Of a DNA stretch of 64,000 bases, positions 10,142 to 21,640 are shown piece by piece. The translations under genes were made by a program, and so were the position numbers. How positions within the stretch are numbered: the first letter of the stretch is position 1; every line of letters begins with the position of its first letter. The stretch spans positions 59,455,842 through 59,519,841 of the forward strand of contig OZ038487.1 of assembly GCA_964036315.1 (NCBI GenBank). Reading direction: 5' to 3'. The notes beneath the pieces were generated by a model. That model was given only the letters and a program-made list of their open reading frames with translations. It made no database searches and had not been told where the DNA came from. This DNA comes from Acanthosepion esculentum. Its lineage: Eukaryota > Mollusca > Cephalopoda > Sepiida > Sepiidae.

Positions 10142-10895
10142 TGAAGGCTTTATTCTTGTTGAAAAAAACAAATACTTGATAACTAGAAATTACCAACACA
10201 CATACAGTAAAATTATATTAGCCTAAAATGCAGATTCTGTGATAATAATACAGAGACAATTGACCATCTTGTATCAGGTTGCGCTGTATTGGCATCCACT
10301 GAATATAAAACTCGGCATGAGAGAGTGGGCCAATACTGCAACTTTTATGGAAAGGAAACTGCAAGAAATTGGTATCAACACCACCTAGACCTGGTTACAG
10401 AGATAGAACCTGTAAAAACTTTATCGGACGTTGCAATACACACAGACAGAACAATCAAAGCTAATCACCTAGACTTCGTGATTAGAGACCGCAAAGACAA
10501 AATGTGACTTCTTATTGGTATGAGAGTCCGTGCAGACTGCAATGTATCATTGATGAACTTCAAAAAGCTATCAAAATACAAGGACAGTTAAATCGAAATC
10601 TGAAAAACCTGGGACATCAACAATTCCAATTGTAGTTGAAGCCCTCGGATTGATTGGGAAAGATTCCAATAGACACACTGAAGGGATACTTGGTAGCTCA
10701 TGCCTTAAGAAAAACAAACACTTGTTCTCACAAGTACAGCCCACATCTTACGATGGGCTTTATCTATCTAAAATATCTGTAACGTTATTTTTTTTTTTTC
10801 AAAACTTCTCAGTGGAAAATGTCATGACCTTAGATCTCTAGTCGCGACCCAGAAAGAAATGACTATACACCAGAAATTAAAGATTATAAAATAAT
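10142..10895 (+). mobile_element. R4/Dong-like LINE, 5'-truncated 3' fragment
   Basis: Translation across frames follows the C-terminal end of a restriction-like-endonuclease LINE: EGFILVEKNKYLITRNYQ, then the zinc-binding ETIDHLVSGCAVLASTEYKT (here the His is intact), then NWYQHHLDLVTEI, KANHLDFVIRDRKDKM and the endonuclease core ADCNVSLMNFKKLSKYKD. A final LGSSCLKKNKHLF segment and 3' UTR lead to a very short AATAAT tail at about 10,889. In-frame stops and an ID to IG change in the endonuclease show it is dead. It aligns with the minus-strand element at 24,918-28,738. The 5' junction is an (AAT)n tract, fitting TAA-repeat targeting known for Dong. Confidence 0.75.
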
Positions 10896-10899
10896 AACA

Positions 10900-11284
10900 A
10901 ATCTGCAGCGATGTGTAAGTTGCCGAGAATGGGCAAGTAAACCTCGTCTGATACGAACATTTTAACTGACAGGCGCTTGGTGAGAAATCGCTCTGACTAT
11001 GCACTTGCGCAAAAGAGCTGCCATACATGAATCCTTCGGCATCTTGGGATAAGAACATCCTGAAGGCGTTGCAAGCGAGGATGCAGAGTTTTCAGGGCAA
11101 AACGGCTAAATGTACTAAGCAGGAGGCCATGATATCCGTTTTGCGGTTATCATCCCCGAGACTATTTACAGGAAAATCTCTCCCTCGCAAGACGCCTTGC
11201 GGATACCGCTCATGTGCGAAGGAAAGTGTTTTGTTGCGGATAGAAGTCAAGGTTTGAACATCACCCGGCCGAATTATGTAATCA
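10900..11284. other. Unassigned sequence
   Basis: Higher GC than its surroundings and a 76-codon open frame (11,027-11,257), but no recognised motif. Confidence 0.5.
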
Positions 11285-11890
11285 TCTATGTGATGTGTGT
11301 TTTCAGGACGTTGGTGTTAATGACTCTCCACAATTTCCTTTCCTTTGTAGATCAGTTGCTGTTCTTTCTCCTAAAGCTTGCTTCGCCTTCTATTTGCTCA
11401 TGCTCTTTAGGTAGATTACGCTTTGTTTCACCTCCTGTCTTGCCCCCAAACTGTCCTGTACGTATCAGATTTTTAACCTACTTGTCCCCTAGAAATTACA
11501 ACTCTATTCCTGGTGTTACTTACAGATTTCCATTTTGTTTCCATTTTCTCTAATACTTCGTCGTTGCCCACATGTTCGGTCCGTGTTATCCTCAGCATCC
11601 TTCTGTAGAATTATATTCTGTCTCTTCTTAATCTGTGGGTAGATTGTCCGGTTTTCACTGCCATATAGGAGAACTGATATAACAAAACCGTTTATTAGTC
11701 CTTTCTTTGTAATTTGCGTAGGTTTTTGTCAAGGCATCTTTCGCTATCCCAATGCACCTCCAGGTTTCAGTCTCGCACCTTCCGTTCTCTGTTAAAAACA
11801 TTCCAGATATTTAAAATCTTATGCGCCGTTATCATTTGTCCCTTTTGCCTTGTCAAAATCTCCAATTTTCTCTTTTGTGACGTAGAAATT
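11285..11890 (-). mobile_element. RTE-type LINE, 3' fragment
   Basis: The minus-strand frames read LEC-x-QRTEGARLKPGGALG, then a region equivalent to the RT thumb (TEDGKCDTEIR in related elements), and near the 3' end ERKLWRVINTNVLKTHIT, the usual KLWRAMI-NVLK end of this LINE group. Compare 1-505, 12,300-13,430 and 21,170-21,640. Many frameshifts and stops. Confidence 0.6.
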
Positions 11891-11891
11891 G

Positions 11892-12169
11892 TGTGAGTTT
11901 ATGGTACCTTGGTATACTAGTGAGCCAGCCAAAATGAGCTGACTCATTTTATAGTTCACCAATAGAAGATCTAACCAATCAAAAGGCTCAAAATATTCAA
12001 TAAACCTTATATAAAGGCGGCCATGTTTTTTCCGGAATATTCCCTGTCAGCCTTTCATATCGAAGACTGAAGAATTACGGAACAGCTGGTGGTGGTATTG
12101 GAGATATAGTCAGATTCAGTAGAATCTCTGACTCGTGAGTGTTAATCTTTAACGTTGTTTTATTGAACA
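11892..12169 (+). other. Possible solo LTR (weak)
   Basis: The segment starts TGTGAG, ends GAACA, and contains AACCAATCAAAAG (CCAAT-like), CTTATATAAAGGCG (TATA-like) and a transition into GGCCATGTTTTTTCC. That promoter-like layout is typical of an LTR. No target-site duplication is visible, so this is a guess. It lies between two RTE fragments. Confidence 0.25.
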
Positions 12170-12177
12170 GATTACGT

Positions 12178-12295
12178 ACTGCGCTGGATTCTATATTCAT
12201 AGACTATGGGGAACATGGTCAACAAAAGTTATGAGCGCAGCACGCTTCCACTGCGCTGGATTCTATAATCATAGACTATGGTGAACATGGTCAAC
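12178..12295. repeat. Direct repeat of 46 bp, spacing 72 bp
   Basis: ACTGCGCTGGATTCTATA...GAACATGGTCAAC occurs at 12,178-12,223 and 12,250-12,295 with two differences. Confidence 0.9.
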
Positions 12296-12299
12296 CTGA

Positions 12300-13430
12300 T
12301 GTTAAAGTGACTTTTTTGTTTCCATTTTCTCTAAAACTTTGCCGTTGTTCACATGGTCGAGCCATGATATTCTCAGCATCCTTCTGTAGAATCACATTCC
12401 TTCAAGTCTCTTCTTCCTCTGTCCAGAATTCACTGTCATATGGGAGAAATGGTATTGCCTAACAGTTCAGTACTCTTTTTTTTTGTTTCTATCGAAATTT
12501 TCTATTTCCTTAATACTTTGCTTAGCTTTTGGAATAGATCTTTTGCTATGCCAACCGGTTTTCGGATTTCAGTGTCACACTTTCCGTCCTCTGTTAAAAC
12601 ACTACCCAGATATTTAAATTATTGTATTTATTTGATTTTGTTATCTCCAATTTGTAATTTGCATGTTGGGCTGTTCCTTTTTGCAGACAACCATGGAATC
12701 TGTCTTCTTGCAATTGACATTTGATCTTTTCTTTTTGATTTCATTCACTTGTATTTTACTTTCTGTGTGTTCTGTGATAACATTATGTCAACTGCATACC
12801 TTATGTTGTTATGATTGTTGCCACTAATAATGAATCATTTTAGCCCTTTTAATTCTCACAAAAACTGGATAGCTTCAATGTCCGTTGAGAAGACAAATCC
12901 TTGTCTTACCCCCATTTCTTTTTTTAAATATTTATTGAACTTGTTTTCTATCCGGCGGTTTGCTGACAATATAGATCCTGGATTATTCTAATACCCTTCC
13001 CAAATATATCAAGGTTACCTAGCATTTCCTACAGTTCTTTCTTACGTAATTTACGAAACGCTTTTGCAGAATCCATCACACCCGGGTACCTAGCCTTCTG
13101 CATTTGTATGACACTTTCTGACATCATTCTGAGTATAAATATCGCATTTCTTAACTCAGTGTCTTTAACGAACACCCACTGTTCTTATCCCATTTCCGGT
13201 CTGATTCTGCTCAATCGTGAGAATTCGGATGGTAACTTTTATTATATGGCTTTTAGTTTGATTGTGCGATGGAGTTCACATTCGTATGCACCTGGCTTCT
13301 TAGGCAGTGCTGTGAAGATGGATCTACTTAGATCTTCCGGTATATCACCAATGTTGTATATTTCATTTATTATTTCAGTAATTTTGTTAATGTCGAAATC
13401 GTCTAAGGCTGGCGGCATCTAAGTTTAAAA
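12300..13430 (-). pseudogene. RTE-type LINE reverse transcriptase fragment (inactive)
   Basis: Reverse transcriptase of a non-LTR retrotransposon, read on the minus strand from 13,430 down. Order of recognisable segments: MPPALDDFDINKITEIINEI (RT fingers), IPEDLSRSIFTALPKKPGAY, then SRLSRIRPEMG, ILRMMSESVIQMQKARY and DSAKAFRKLRKK (normally DYSKAFDKV, the first catalytic Asp motif), KEMGVRQGFVFS, NNIRYAVDIML (palm motif), then KTDSMVVCKKEQPN and TEDGKCDTEIRKR (thumb). The catalytic YADD reads YAVD (12,798-12,787), and stops and frameshifts are frequent. Dead. The 5' endonuclease part is absent. Assignment to RTE rather than another APE-type clade is by resemblance only. Confidence 0.65.
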
Positions 13431-13619
13431 TATAAAACTCAAATAAATAAAATCATCATGGCAATATGGGTGCGGAAGTAACGATGCCGATAAAGATAAA
13501 CATAAAAGACACCAGGCACTAAAGAGAGCATTGCTAAATTCAAAGACAGAATCATTTAAAATTGTAATGGTAATGGTAATATTAGCAGTTTATTTCAAAG
13601 AAACCTTCGCTATTAATTA

Positions 13620-13905
13620 ACCGGATAGCCAGTGCAATTTCCGGTTGAAGTTTACCAAATTATTCTCTTAAAATAATTTGTAGGAAAATAGGTTTCTCAA
13701 GACCACCAGCTGTTCGTCCTGGGTATGACGATAAACTACAACCGGCAGCAAGGGACCTGATAGAGAGATCGGAGATAATGGTGAGCGTGGAACTATCTCT
13801 TAGCTGCTGTTGTTACCCGGTCCACCCTGATCTGGAGTGGTAGCACTTAGTAGGGTCCAAGTTATGAGCATTTATTAAACTCCCGAACAAAATTCAACGG
13901 TACAT
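13620..13905. repeat. Dispersed repeat E, copy 2
   Basis: Matches 1,390-1,600: GGGTATGACGATAAACTACA, GAGCGTGGAACTATCTCTTA, GTCCACCCTGATCTGGAGTG. Family not recognised. Confidence 0.6.
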
Positions 13906-14026
13906 TTTTATAATGAAATGAGTAACAATACCCTTTTAAAGCAAGATGACAATCAATCCAAAGTAAAAGTATATAAAAAATACATTTTTATACTAAAATT
14001 ACCAACAATACATTTTATGATCAACA

Positions 14027-14084
<58 letters not shown>

Positions 14085-14670
14085 AACATTTATTTACCCT
14101 GAAAGTATAAAAATATATAAAAATTATTTAGATTTCGACATTAAATAAGCCATAGCGGATGATATGCTGCTAAACAAAATCAAGCAACAAGCACTGGTAT
14201 CGCTCTTTCCAGTATTGATGGGGGTTTTCTTCCTCATAATTTATTTCGAAGTAGTATAAAATGTCGACATCTGATTATTTCATTATTTTTTCTTCGATTT
14301 ACATGTGACAGAGTTTTTAGCTATTGAACCTTCTCAAGTGATTTGGTTTTTATTATTTGTTACAGTTTTTTTTAATTGGGATTCAGAAACTCCAGTCCGC
14401 GAGGTTCGAAGATGTATGGTCGTCGCTGAGACCCACAGACTACATTCACAGAAAATCATTTTCAATCGTTGATCTAAGAAAGCTCTTGTATAGAGCTGAT
14501 AGTTTATATATTTCTGAAAGTGCTTAATACCATGTTTGCATTCTATATAATATTCTCTATCTAACAATGCTATTTAAGTATATGACTCGAGATTTTAAAT
14601 TAATGTTTCGGTTATGTAACAACTTGCGCTGTTGTATGAAACTACTCCTTCATATCTCTTTTTTATTTTT
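13906..14670. other. Mostly unassigned AT-rich sequence with (TA)n at 14,032-14,081
   Basis: Apart from the TA tract no repeat partner or gene-like frame was recognised. Confidence 0.6.
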
Positions 14671-14671
14671 T

Positions 14672-15030
14672 TAAGCATTTCACTCCAAGCAAGGCGGGGG
14701 TGCCTCTAGCACGTAAAGGGTTACAGAAACTGAGAGCAAGTTTAAAGAGGCGTGATAGAGGCAAGGATGAAGGGAAGGACGAGGAATTAGATCTGTGGAT
14801 GTCGACTGACATTACATTTGAATATTTGAAGATTATAGCTGTCAAGGAAGCAGTAAGAGGAAGAGAGTTCCACTGTAGGAAAGTGCGAGAGAAGAAGATG
14901 GAGTATTAGAGGCGGTTATATTTAACAAATCGACAGTGAAATGGTGGGACCGAAATGCCAACCTGGTAGCACGCTTAAATTCATGCAGTTGGGGTACCAG
15001 TGAAAGTAGCTCGTCAGAGCAGTTTCCATG
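14672..15030 (-). mobile_element. CR1/L2-like LINE 3' end, copy 4
   Basis: Same order as 4,079-4,435: AAGCATTTCACTCCAAGCAA, CTAGCACGTAAAGGGTTACA, a purine-rich stretch, GTCGACTGACATTACATTTG, TTTGAAGATTATAGCTGTCA, and CAACCTGGTAGCACGCTTAA. On the minus strand it translates to SNVMSVDIHRSNSSSF-like LINE tail. Broken frame. Confidence 0.65.
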
Positions 15031-15520
15031 AAAATATTTTTAGAAAATATAATAGGGAAGCCACATCACGTCTGTGAGAAAGTGACCGTAGACGAGATGC
15101 CAGGGCCTATCGTTTTTGCATATACTTGAATTTTTTTGCAACTGATCTATAGACCATAGTATTTAAATTGTTTACTATTTATTAATTCAACATCCTAAAT
15201 TTTATGATGGATTCCGGATAGGGGCAGTTCAAAGATTTATTTTTGGAAAGGTTTATCTTAACTTCTATTTCTTGGAACACTTACTAGACAGAAACAATGT
15301 ATACTCACTAGGAAATAACAGACAAAAAAGGCTTTACCAAAGTTTAAGGACATGAAGGGCGAAACAAGTTTGTGTTTGAAAAATATAATACGAAAATCTT
15401 CCCTCCAAATAATAAGAGTAGAAACTGTTTCTGGATGATTACAAAGGATGACGGAACTCAACTAATACTTACGAATAAGCAAAGAAAAAAAAATAACAAA
15501 GTGGATTACAGATGATTATA
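15030..15520. other. Unassigned sequence
   Basis: No recognised motif. Confidence 0.55.
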
Positions 15521-15654
15521 ATATGCATGTACTACAATGTTTAACACCCATTTTCAAAGTACGATATTACCAATGGAATGTTTCCAAAATGAAGAATAAA
15601 ATCCCGGACAATATTGAAAATGTAGATGCGTATAAAAATAACAATTCTCGAAAA

Positions 15655-17205
15655 GAACGATTAACTAATGAAGATCTATCTGAACTCGAAGGAAATGTTA
15701 AAACTGAATTGGATAAATAATTAGAATTAAATAAGCTGGTGATGATATTTTTATTATTATTATTATTATTATTTTTAAGCTTTTCACCCCAGGCAAGTCT
15801 GAAAGCCACTAGCACGCAAGGGGATATATTAAATAATGTTGAAATTAAAAAAAACAAAAAACCTGATAAACAGTATAAGAGAAATTAAATAAAAAATAGT
15901 ATCAACAAAAGTGGTTAAGAAATGGGAAATACGCTGATGATTATGTTGAGAAAATGAAATCAAATGAACTAGGGGACTAGCAGGACAGGAAGAAAGGTGG
16001 GGGGGGGGGGAATTGACAGACTAGGATATGATAGAAAAGAGAAAAGCGTGTTTAGAATAGCAGATAAAATAATTAAAGAAACAATCTCGAGTAATATAGA
16101 TGTTAATAAACTAAAAAATGTCGAAAAGAACCTCTGTAAAAATAGTGGTTGATTGACATAGAGCTCGCTGAGCTCGAAGGGAATTATAAAATCCACCGAA
16201 TAATGGATGAGAATTCGATTTTATTAGAAATGAAAATACACGTGTAATTATAATAATAATAATACAAATCGTATACTGACTAATGAGGGTGCCGAAAAAC
16301 TACAGAACAATATACACGAGAATAGATATAAGAGCAGAAAGAACAAAATATGTCAAAAATGAGAAAAAAAAAAATTTAAATAATGACAACGTTGAGGAGA
16401 CAAATAACATGAGCCAACTAGAAGACATCAATACAAAAATCCAACATTGATAAGAGAAAATTGTAAGGAAATTATTTAAAAATAATAGCACAAAAGCCGC
16501 CCGAGACTGGGCCGTCATTACAATAGGTAGGGAGGACTAGATGCGATAGGCAACAATAAACTACAGAAGAACTAAAAATTGATTGCTGCATTTAAGTATT
16601 GCATTAATATTTATCCTTACCTTTTAATAGTTCAACGATAATTCTTATGTTTCGACTTAATTTAAAAACAATTTGATGTACGTACTTCTTCACTTTCCGT
16701 ACAAACTATGATTTTTTATTTCATGGATGACTTTCGTTGGATTTTGCAATTAATTTCGATTATTGCCAAATTTATATTAAAAGTTATAAAATTGTTATTG
16801 TGCAAAAAGATTTGTTGCTAAAAAATCACGTAAAGAAATCGCTGAGAAGAAGAAACCAAAATGTCAGTATTGTGGGTCCGGATCCGGCCCGGAATGTTTT
16901 TAAATTACTCTCGGAGTCGACCTGATTCCAAAACGGTATGAAATGTTGGGCTACGGCCTCTAGGCGTAAAGATGAAAAAGTGTGACACACTAACATTCAC
17001 ATTTATTATATAGATTAAAATACTGTAGAAAAACCATGATAATACAATGGTGTCGATCTAAAACGGCCTATGAATAATAAATTTATCAAACACCAAAGAA
17101 ATGTAACTGCTATAAACTAAATCTTATGAAAAATAACGGTTAACTGGTGATGAGCACGTTGAGCTCGAAGAAAATGTCAAAACTTAATTGATAATTACAA
17201 ACAGT
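15655..17205. repeat. Three diverged copies of a 60-bp segment in anonymous AT-rich DNA
   Basis: A segment like GATTAACTAATGAAGATC...GAACTCGAAGGAAATGT occurs at about 15,657-15,718, 16,140-16,200 and 17,137-17,200. In the first copy it is open and encodes RLTNEDLSELEGNVKTELDK. Spacing is irregular, so these are probably remnants of one interspersed element. Family unknown. Confidence 0.45.
15749..15830 (-). mobile_element. (ATT)n and a CR1/L2-like LINE 3' stub, copy 5
   Basis: Eight ATT units (15,749-15,772) and then AAGCTTTTCACCCCAGGCAA...CACTAGCACGCAAGGGGA, the 3' UTR of the family seen at 4,079. Confidence 0.65.
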
Positions 17206-17339
17206 GAATATTAGAATTGATAATGTCGTATCATTTCAGGGTTTAAGTAATCAAGGCTTTTTACTTTATTATCTGTGTATTTCTATGGCATCTTGGAAAT
17301 GGTTTTGGATAGGTTTCTGTTACCATCTCGACGCTTTAG

Positions 17340-17455
17340 TTTTCAGTGTTTTCATCTCTTAGACTGGTTGCCCTCCAAGGCTCGGAATCGCAGTCTAATC
17401 TGTTACATAACACACAGCTGGAGAGAGACGTAGTGCATTTATAATTTTCCCAAGA
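17340..17455 (-). mobile_element. tRNA-derived SINE, family S1, strongly diverged copy
   Basis: AGACTGGTTGCCCTCCAAGG, CACACAGCTGGAGAG and AATTTTCCCAAG align with the S1 body at 3,580-3,665. Confidence 0.45.
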
Positions 17456-17899
17456 ACAGTGCCGGAAAAGAAATTGTACGAAAACATCGAGGTAAAAACT
17501 GCGAAAAAAACATGACTAAAGTCTATGAAATCAGCTGCCTCGTTGTATTTACTTAGATTTCCCTCATGTCTTGAAATCTTGGGATTTGATTTTTAGAAAG
17601 AGGAAAAAGTAGCACGGGATGAGATCTTAGGAACTGAGTGGCTGTAGTCCTTAGCTAAAAATTGCTGCACATCCATGGTTACTAAAGGAATCTATGTGGT
17701 GTGGTGAGACGTCCACACTCTATTTCCAAGCACCCTCTACACAGTTTGCTTCAAAATACTGCTTTAAACAAATGAAGTGAGCGAGAACGTTATAACTTAG
17801 TGGGCATGTGTGACAGAGTTCAATGTCAATGTTATCCAAGTGTATTTTAGGTCCGTTACTACATCAAAAATCCCGATACTTATTTTTTTTATCAGACAT

Positions 17900-17939
17900 C
17901 ATAGATAGATAGATCCAATTTCTAAACCAAACTTACTTT

Positions 17940-17979
<40 letters not shown>

Positions 17980-18179
17980 GATAGATAGATAGATAGATAG
18001 GCAGACAGACAAATAGATACGAAATAATTGAGATAGATAGCTAGCTAGATACGAACTAACTGAGATAGATAGATAGATAGATAGAACTGATTGAGATAGA
18101 TAGATGTGGTGATAGAAACAGATAGATACATACATAGATACATAGATAGATACATAGATAGTAAGATACGAACTAATTG

Positions 18180-18252
<73 letters not shown>

Positions 18253-18255
18253 CTA
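17900..18255. repeat. (TA)n and imperfect (GATA)n microsatellite complex
   Basis: TA tract 17,943-17,976, then GATA units interspersed with ATACGAACTAATTGA motifs, and a pure (GATA) run 18,180-18,253. The repeated ACGAA-TAA-TGAGATAGATAG module points to higher-order duplication. Confidence 0.95.
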
Positions 18256-18272
18256 AAAATGAAATAAATATA

Positions 18273-18520
18273 GAGGCGCAAATCCGGGTGGTTAGACCGT
18301 TCGATTTCAACCATGAGACACGTGTTCAAATCTCACCAGGAGGCGCCTTTTGCTCTCAGCCTGCTAGCAAATGTTTTAAAGTATTGGCTGTATCCACATC
18401 ATACACCTCACCTAAGTACAGTAATTAAGGTCTGCACAAGAACTTTGCAGTAGGAAACCCACGCCAGCTCTCTTTGTGTTGAAGAAACAAAACAGTGCCT
18501 GAGCATGTATCTGCATCAGG
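18273..18520 (+). mobile_element. tRNA-derived SINE, family S4, copy 1
   Basis: Head GGGTGGTTAGACCGTTCGAT with an A-box-like GGTTAGACCG, then CCATGAGACACGTGTTCAAATC (weak B box at 18,322-18,335), then a body with CTCAGCCTGCTAGCAAATG and CCCACGCCAGCTCTC. A related head is at 37,925. Sits directly after the (GATA)n tract. Confidence 0.6.
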
Positions 18521-18524
18521 GATT

Positions 18525-19260
18525 AAGTAACCACAATTATAGTCAGCAATTTACAGGCACATTTCATCTACGTTCATACTCATAAAAATGTATACAACAA
18601 TGGTCTTAGTAGCATATATTTTAATCTTTGTGTGCGTGTGTCTGAATAAACACAAAATCTTGCATGTGTGAAATCCACAGGCATTTGTATTCGTGTTGCT
18701 TTGCCTGTCATCAGTTAAAGTTGATGGTCGGACCATCTTTGCTGTCAATGCCATCTCTCATGACTGTGTTGCTTCGATGAGACTGGAATACATTTAAGAA
18801 CGTGTGAATGTTTAGGGTCGGGGGTTTTCATTTCGTATGTTCACTCTTTCACCCCTGACTACGTTCCACACAATTTCAGCCTATCGCTGCCAGGACCCAA
18901 GTGACATACCAATCGTTGATGTCTCTATTGTTAGCCATTACTGACGGCTAATGAATAAAACAGAGAAAAACTGCTCGAAGGGACGGGACGAAGGAAAGAA
19001 GGAAGGACAAAAGAAACCAAGGAAGAAAGGGTAGAATAGTAAAAGCACTTACGCACGCACATACACACAAACGCACACACACAAACGCACACACACACAC
19101 ACAAATTAAGAACAGACTGGAGGTACGTTGGAATTAAAATGTAAGAACAATAAAAAATATTATAATAATATATAATGTTCGTTATGATGAAATAAAGGAG
19201 GATAACTTTTACATTATTTCATTTTAAAAAGTATATAAATAAATAAATAATATATGAAAA
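18525..19260. other. Unassigned, with a short (ACGCACAC)n patch
   Basis: CA-rich simple sequence at 19,050-19,103 and GGAA-rich patch at 18,985-19,030; nothing else recognised. Confidence 0.55.
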
Positions 19261-19266
19261 GAATTA

Positions 19267-19742
19267 CCGTAATGCCCGATGTATAATACGCATTTTTTTC
19301 TCAAAAATAATGAGTAAAATTAGGGGTGCGTATTATGCACAGCTACAAAAATATATTTAAGGAATTGCCGTTTCATCGGAAGATTTCAGTTGCGACATGA
19401 GTACTCATTGCAAACATAAGACAATTTGAAACTAACATTCGGTGACTCCGACACCATAAGGGTGTCAAATACAATAATATCTACCTAACAATACTACAAA
19501 TGTAAAATAAAATAAGAATTATCATAAAACTAAATTAAAATAATATTATTCTATGTTTAAAACCATTTTTTAAAAAATAGGGAGTAGAAGACTCTGACTG
19601 TAATGAAATTGGAGAGGGACAATTTATAGGGTTTGATTGCCAAACAAGGGGTGCGTGAATAGAAGCATTTTCTCACATTTTCAAAACGATTTTAAGGGTG
19701 CGTATTGTGGATGAAAGGCGTATTATACATAATGAATTACGA
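19267..19742. mobile_element. 476-bp MITE with TA target duplications (Tc1/mariner-pogo type)
   Basis: The left end CCGTAATGCCCGATGTATAA and the reverse complement of the right end TCGTAATTCATTATGTATAA are alike and continue into the shared TACGC. A TA dinucleotide flanks each side (19,265-19,266 and 19,743-19,744). GGGTGCGTATTATGCACA and GGGTGCGTATTGTGGATG repeat subterminally in mirrored positions. No transposase frame. Superfamily inferred from TA duplication and the GGTGCGT-TTAT subterminal motif. Confidence 0.7.
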
Positions 19743-19749
19743 TAATAAA

Positions 19750-20330
19750 TAAACAATCGTCGTCGTTGGCTTTATATCGTATCCAAGAATTTTATTTCTG
19801 CTTTCCTGATCGCTTCCTTCATGATTATGACGTTGATGACTAACTTCACCGCCAACATGCAGGTTCAGGACTAGAAGCTTCCAGATTCACCAAAACCTTA
19901 TCCCGTCACCCATTCCTTTGGCTTTGGAAGTGTTGGGGGCTTGAAAGAGAATCAGAGTAGAAGAAAATGCAGATGGCGTGAATTTGTTTAAGGTAGACCT
20001 CAGCATAACATGAAGAGGCCCACAGTTTGCTTTCATGAACTCCCTCTGTGTCACATATGTAATGAGACATGCAGAATCCAGTTATAAAAACTGCAACAGA
20101 CTGCCGCTGAATCTGTTATAATTTTGAGTGGGACCTTCTGTAGTTTGTCCGTCGTGCATAGCTTCTTCATCCGCTGGTTCAACCGTTGAGATCTGTTGGG
20201 GTCTTTGGGGTTGGTCACGCTTAGTCTGGGCCCTCGTCTTCGAAATTGCCTAACAGGAGTTTAGACCTCTAGACGGTATCGCTCCCATTTGACCAAAAGA
20301 AAATAACAATTATATCATAAAATATGAAAT
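19750..20330. other. Unassigned sequence
   Basis: Moderately GC-rich with no recognised motif and no long open frame. Confidence 0.5.
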
Positions 20331-20361
20331 TTTTGAATCATTTGAAAAAATAATGTTTAGA

Positions 20362-21117
20362 TTCAATCGGATAAATTTGGAGAACAGATCAACTGTAGAT
20401 TACATTTAGTGAACAGATTAACTATTGAATAAATTTGGGAACAGATTAACTATCGAATAAATTTGGGAAACAGATTAACTATCGAAGAAATTTATGAAAT
20501 AGATTAACTATCGTATAAATTTAGGGAAAAGATTAACTATAAAATAAATTTAGGGAACAGATTAACTGTCGAATAAATATTTAGGAACAGATTAACAATT
20601 GAATAAATTTAAAGAACAAATTAATGATCGAATAATTTTAGGGAACAGATTAACTATCGAATAAATTTGTGGGAACAGATTAACTATCGGACAAATCTGT
20701 GGAACAGATTAACTATCGAATAATTTTAAGGAACAGATTAACAATTGAATAAATTTGGGGAACGGATTAACTATCGAATAAATTTAGGGAACAGATTAAC
20801 CATCGAATAAATTTGGGGAACAGATTAACTATCGAATAAATTTGGGGAACAGATTAACTATCGTACAAATCTGTGGAACAGATTAACTATCGAATAATTT
20901 TAGGGAACAGATTAACTATCGAATAAATTTGGGGAACAGATTAACTATCGAATACATTTGGGGAACAGATTAACTATCGAATAAATTTGGGGAACAGATT
21001 AACTATCGAATAATTTTAGGGAACATATTAACTATCGAATAAATATGGGGAATAGATTATCGTAGAAATTTGGAGAACAGATTAACTATCGGATAAATTT
21101 ATGGTTCAGTATAACTA
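20362..21117. repeat. 29-bp minisatellite, about 26 units
   Basis: Unit close to GGGAACAGATTAACTATCGA followed by ATAAATTTG, 26-29 bp. Some stretches show a higher-order pattern alternating ATAAATTTG and ATAATTTTA endings. Units at the edges are most diverged. No spacers, so it is not a CRISPR array. Confidence 0.95.
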
Positions 21118-21121
21118 TAAT

Positions 21122-21155
21122 TCCGAGATAGTTAATCTGTTTCCAAATTTGTTCC
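21122..21155. repeat. Inverted copy of the minisatellite unit at its right edge
   Basis: GATAGTTAATCTGTTTCCAA followed by ATTTGTTCC is the reverse complement of one array unit. Confidence 0.85.
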
Positions 21156-21164
21156 GTTGCAATA

Positions 21165-21640
21165 ACAGAAAATAGGAAACGTAACACAGAAATCCGAATA
21201 TGCACTGTAATAGAGAACAATGCGAATATTGTGTTATAAAAAAAGAAAAAAATTCCCCAGAGTTAAACAGAATATCTGAAGCCACAAGTATGTGGTTCTA
21301 CAGAAAGATACTGAAAACGCTAGGGACAAAATATGTGTGCAACGAGAAAGTTTATGAAAAATGGGAACAACAAAAATAATTATACTGAGAATCAGAAAGA
21401 AAATTGGAAACTTCTATTTAATAAGGAAAGAGGGTTTGTAGAGACTAACACTCACAGGACGTACTGACGGCAACAGGGGCTGCTAAAGACCGAGTAATCT
21501 ACCTAAAGATCTTGTGTATATGGATGAGAAAAAAACAACTAAGTGTGATAGTATGAAGAGAAACCAATGCTTAGAGTTACAGATGGTATGAAGTTGTGGA
21601 GAGTTATAATCGGCCAGGATCTGAAGATATAGATCGAATG
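21165..21640 (+). mobile_element. RTE-type LINE, 3' fragment
   Basis: Plus strand, three frames: ATSMWFYRKILKTLGTKYVC, CNEKVYEKMGTTKIIILRIR, then LTLTGRTDGNRGC, PKDLVYMDEK and KLWRVIIGQDLK. These match the C-terminal order of the RTE-type LINE at 11,285 and 12,300. 5'-truncated and frameshifted. Confidence 0.65.

Noticed and set aside
20362..21117. CRISPR-like array of 29-bp repeats
   Set aside because: Units are contiguous with no spacers, and the surroundings are clearly eukaryotic.
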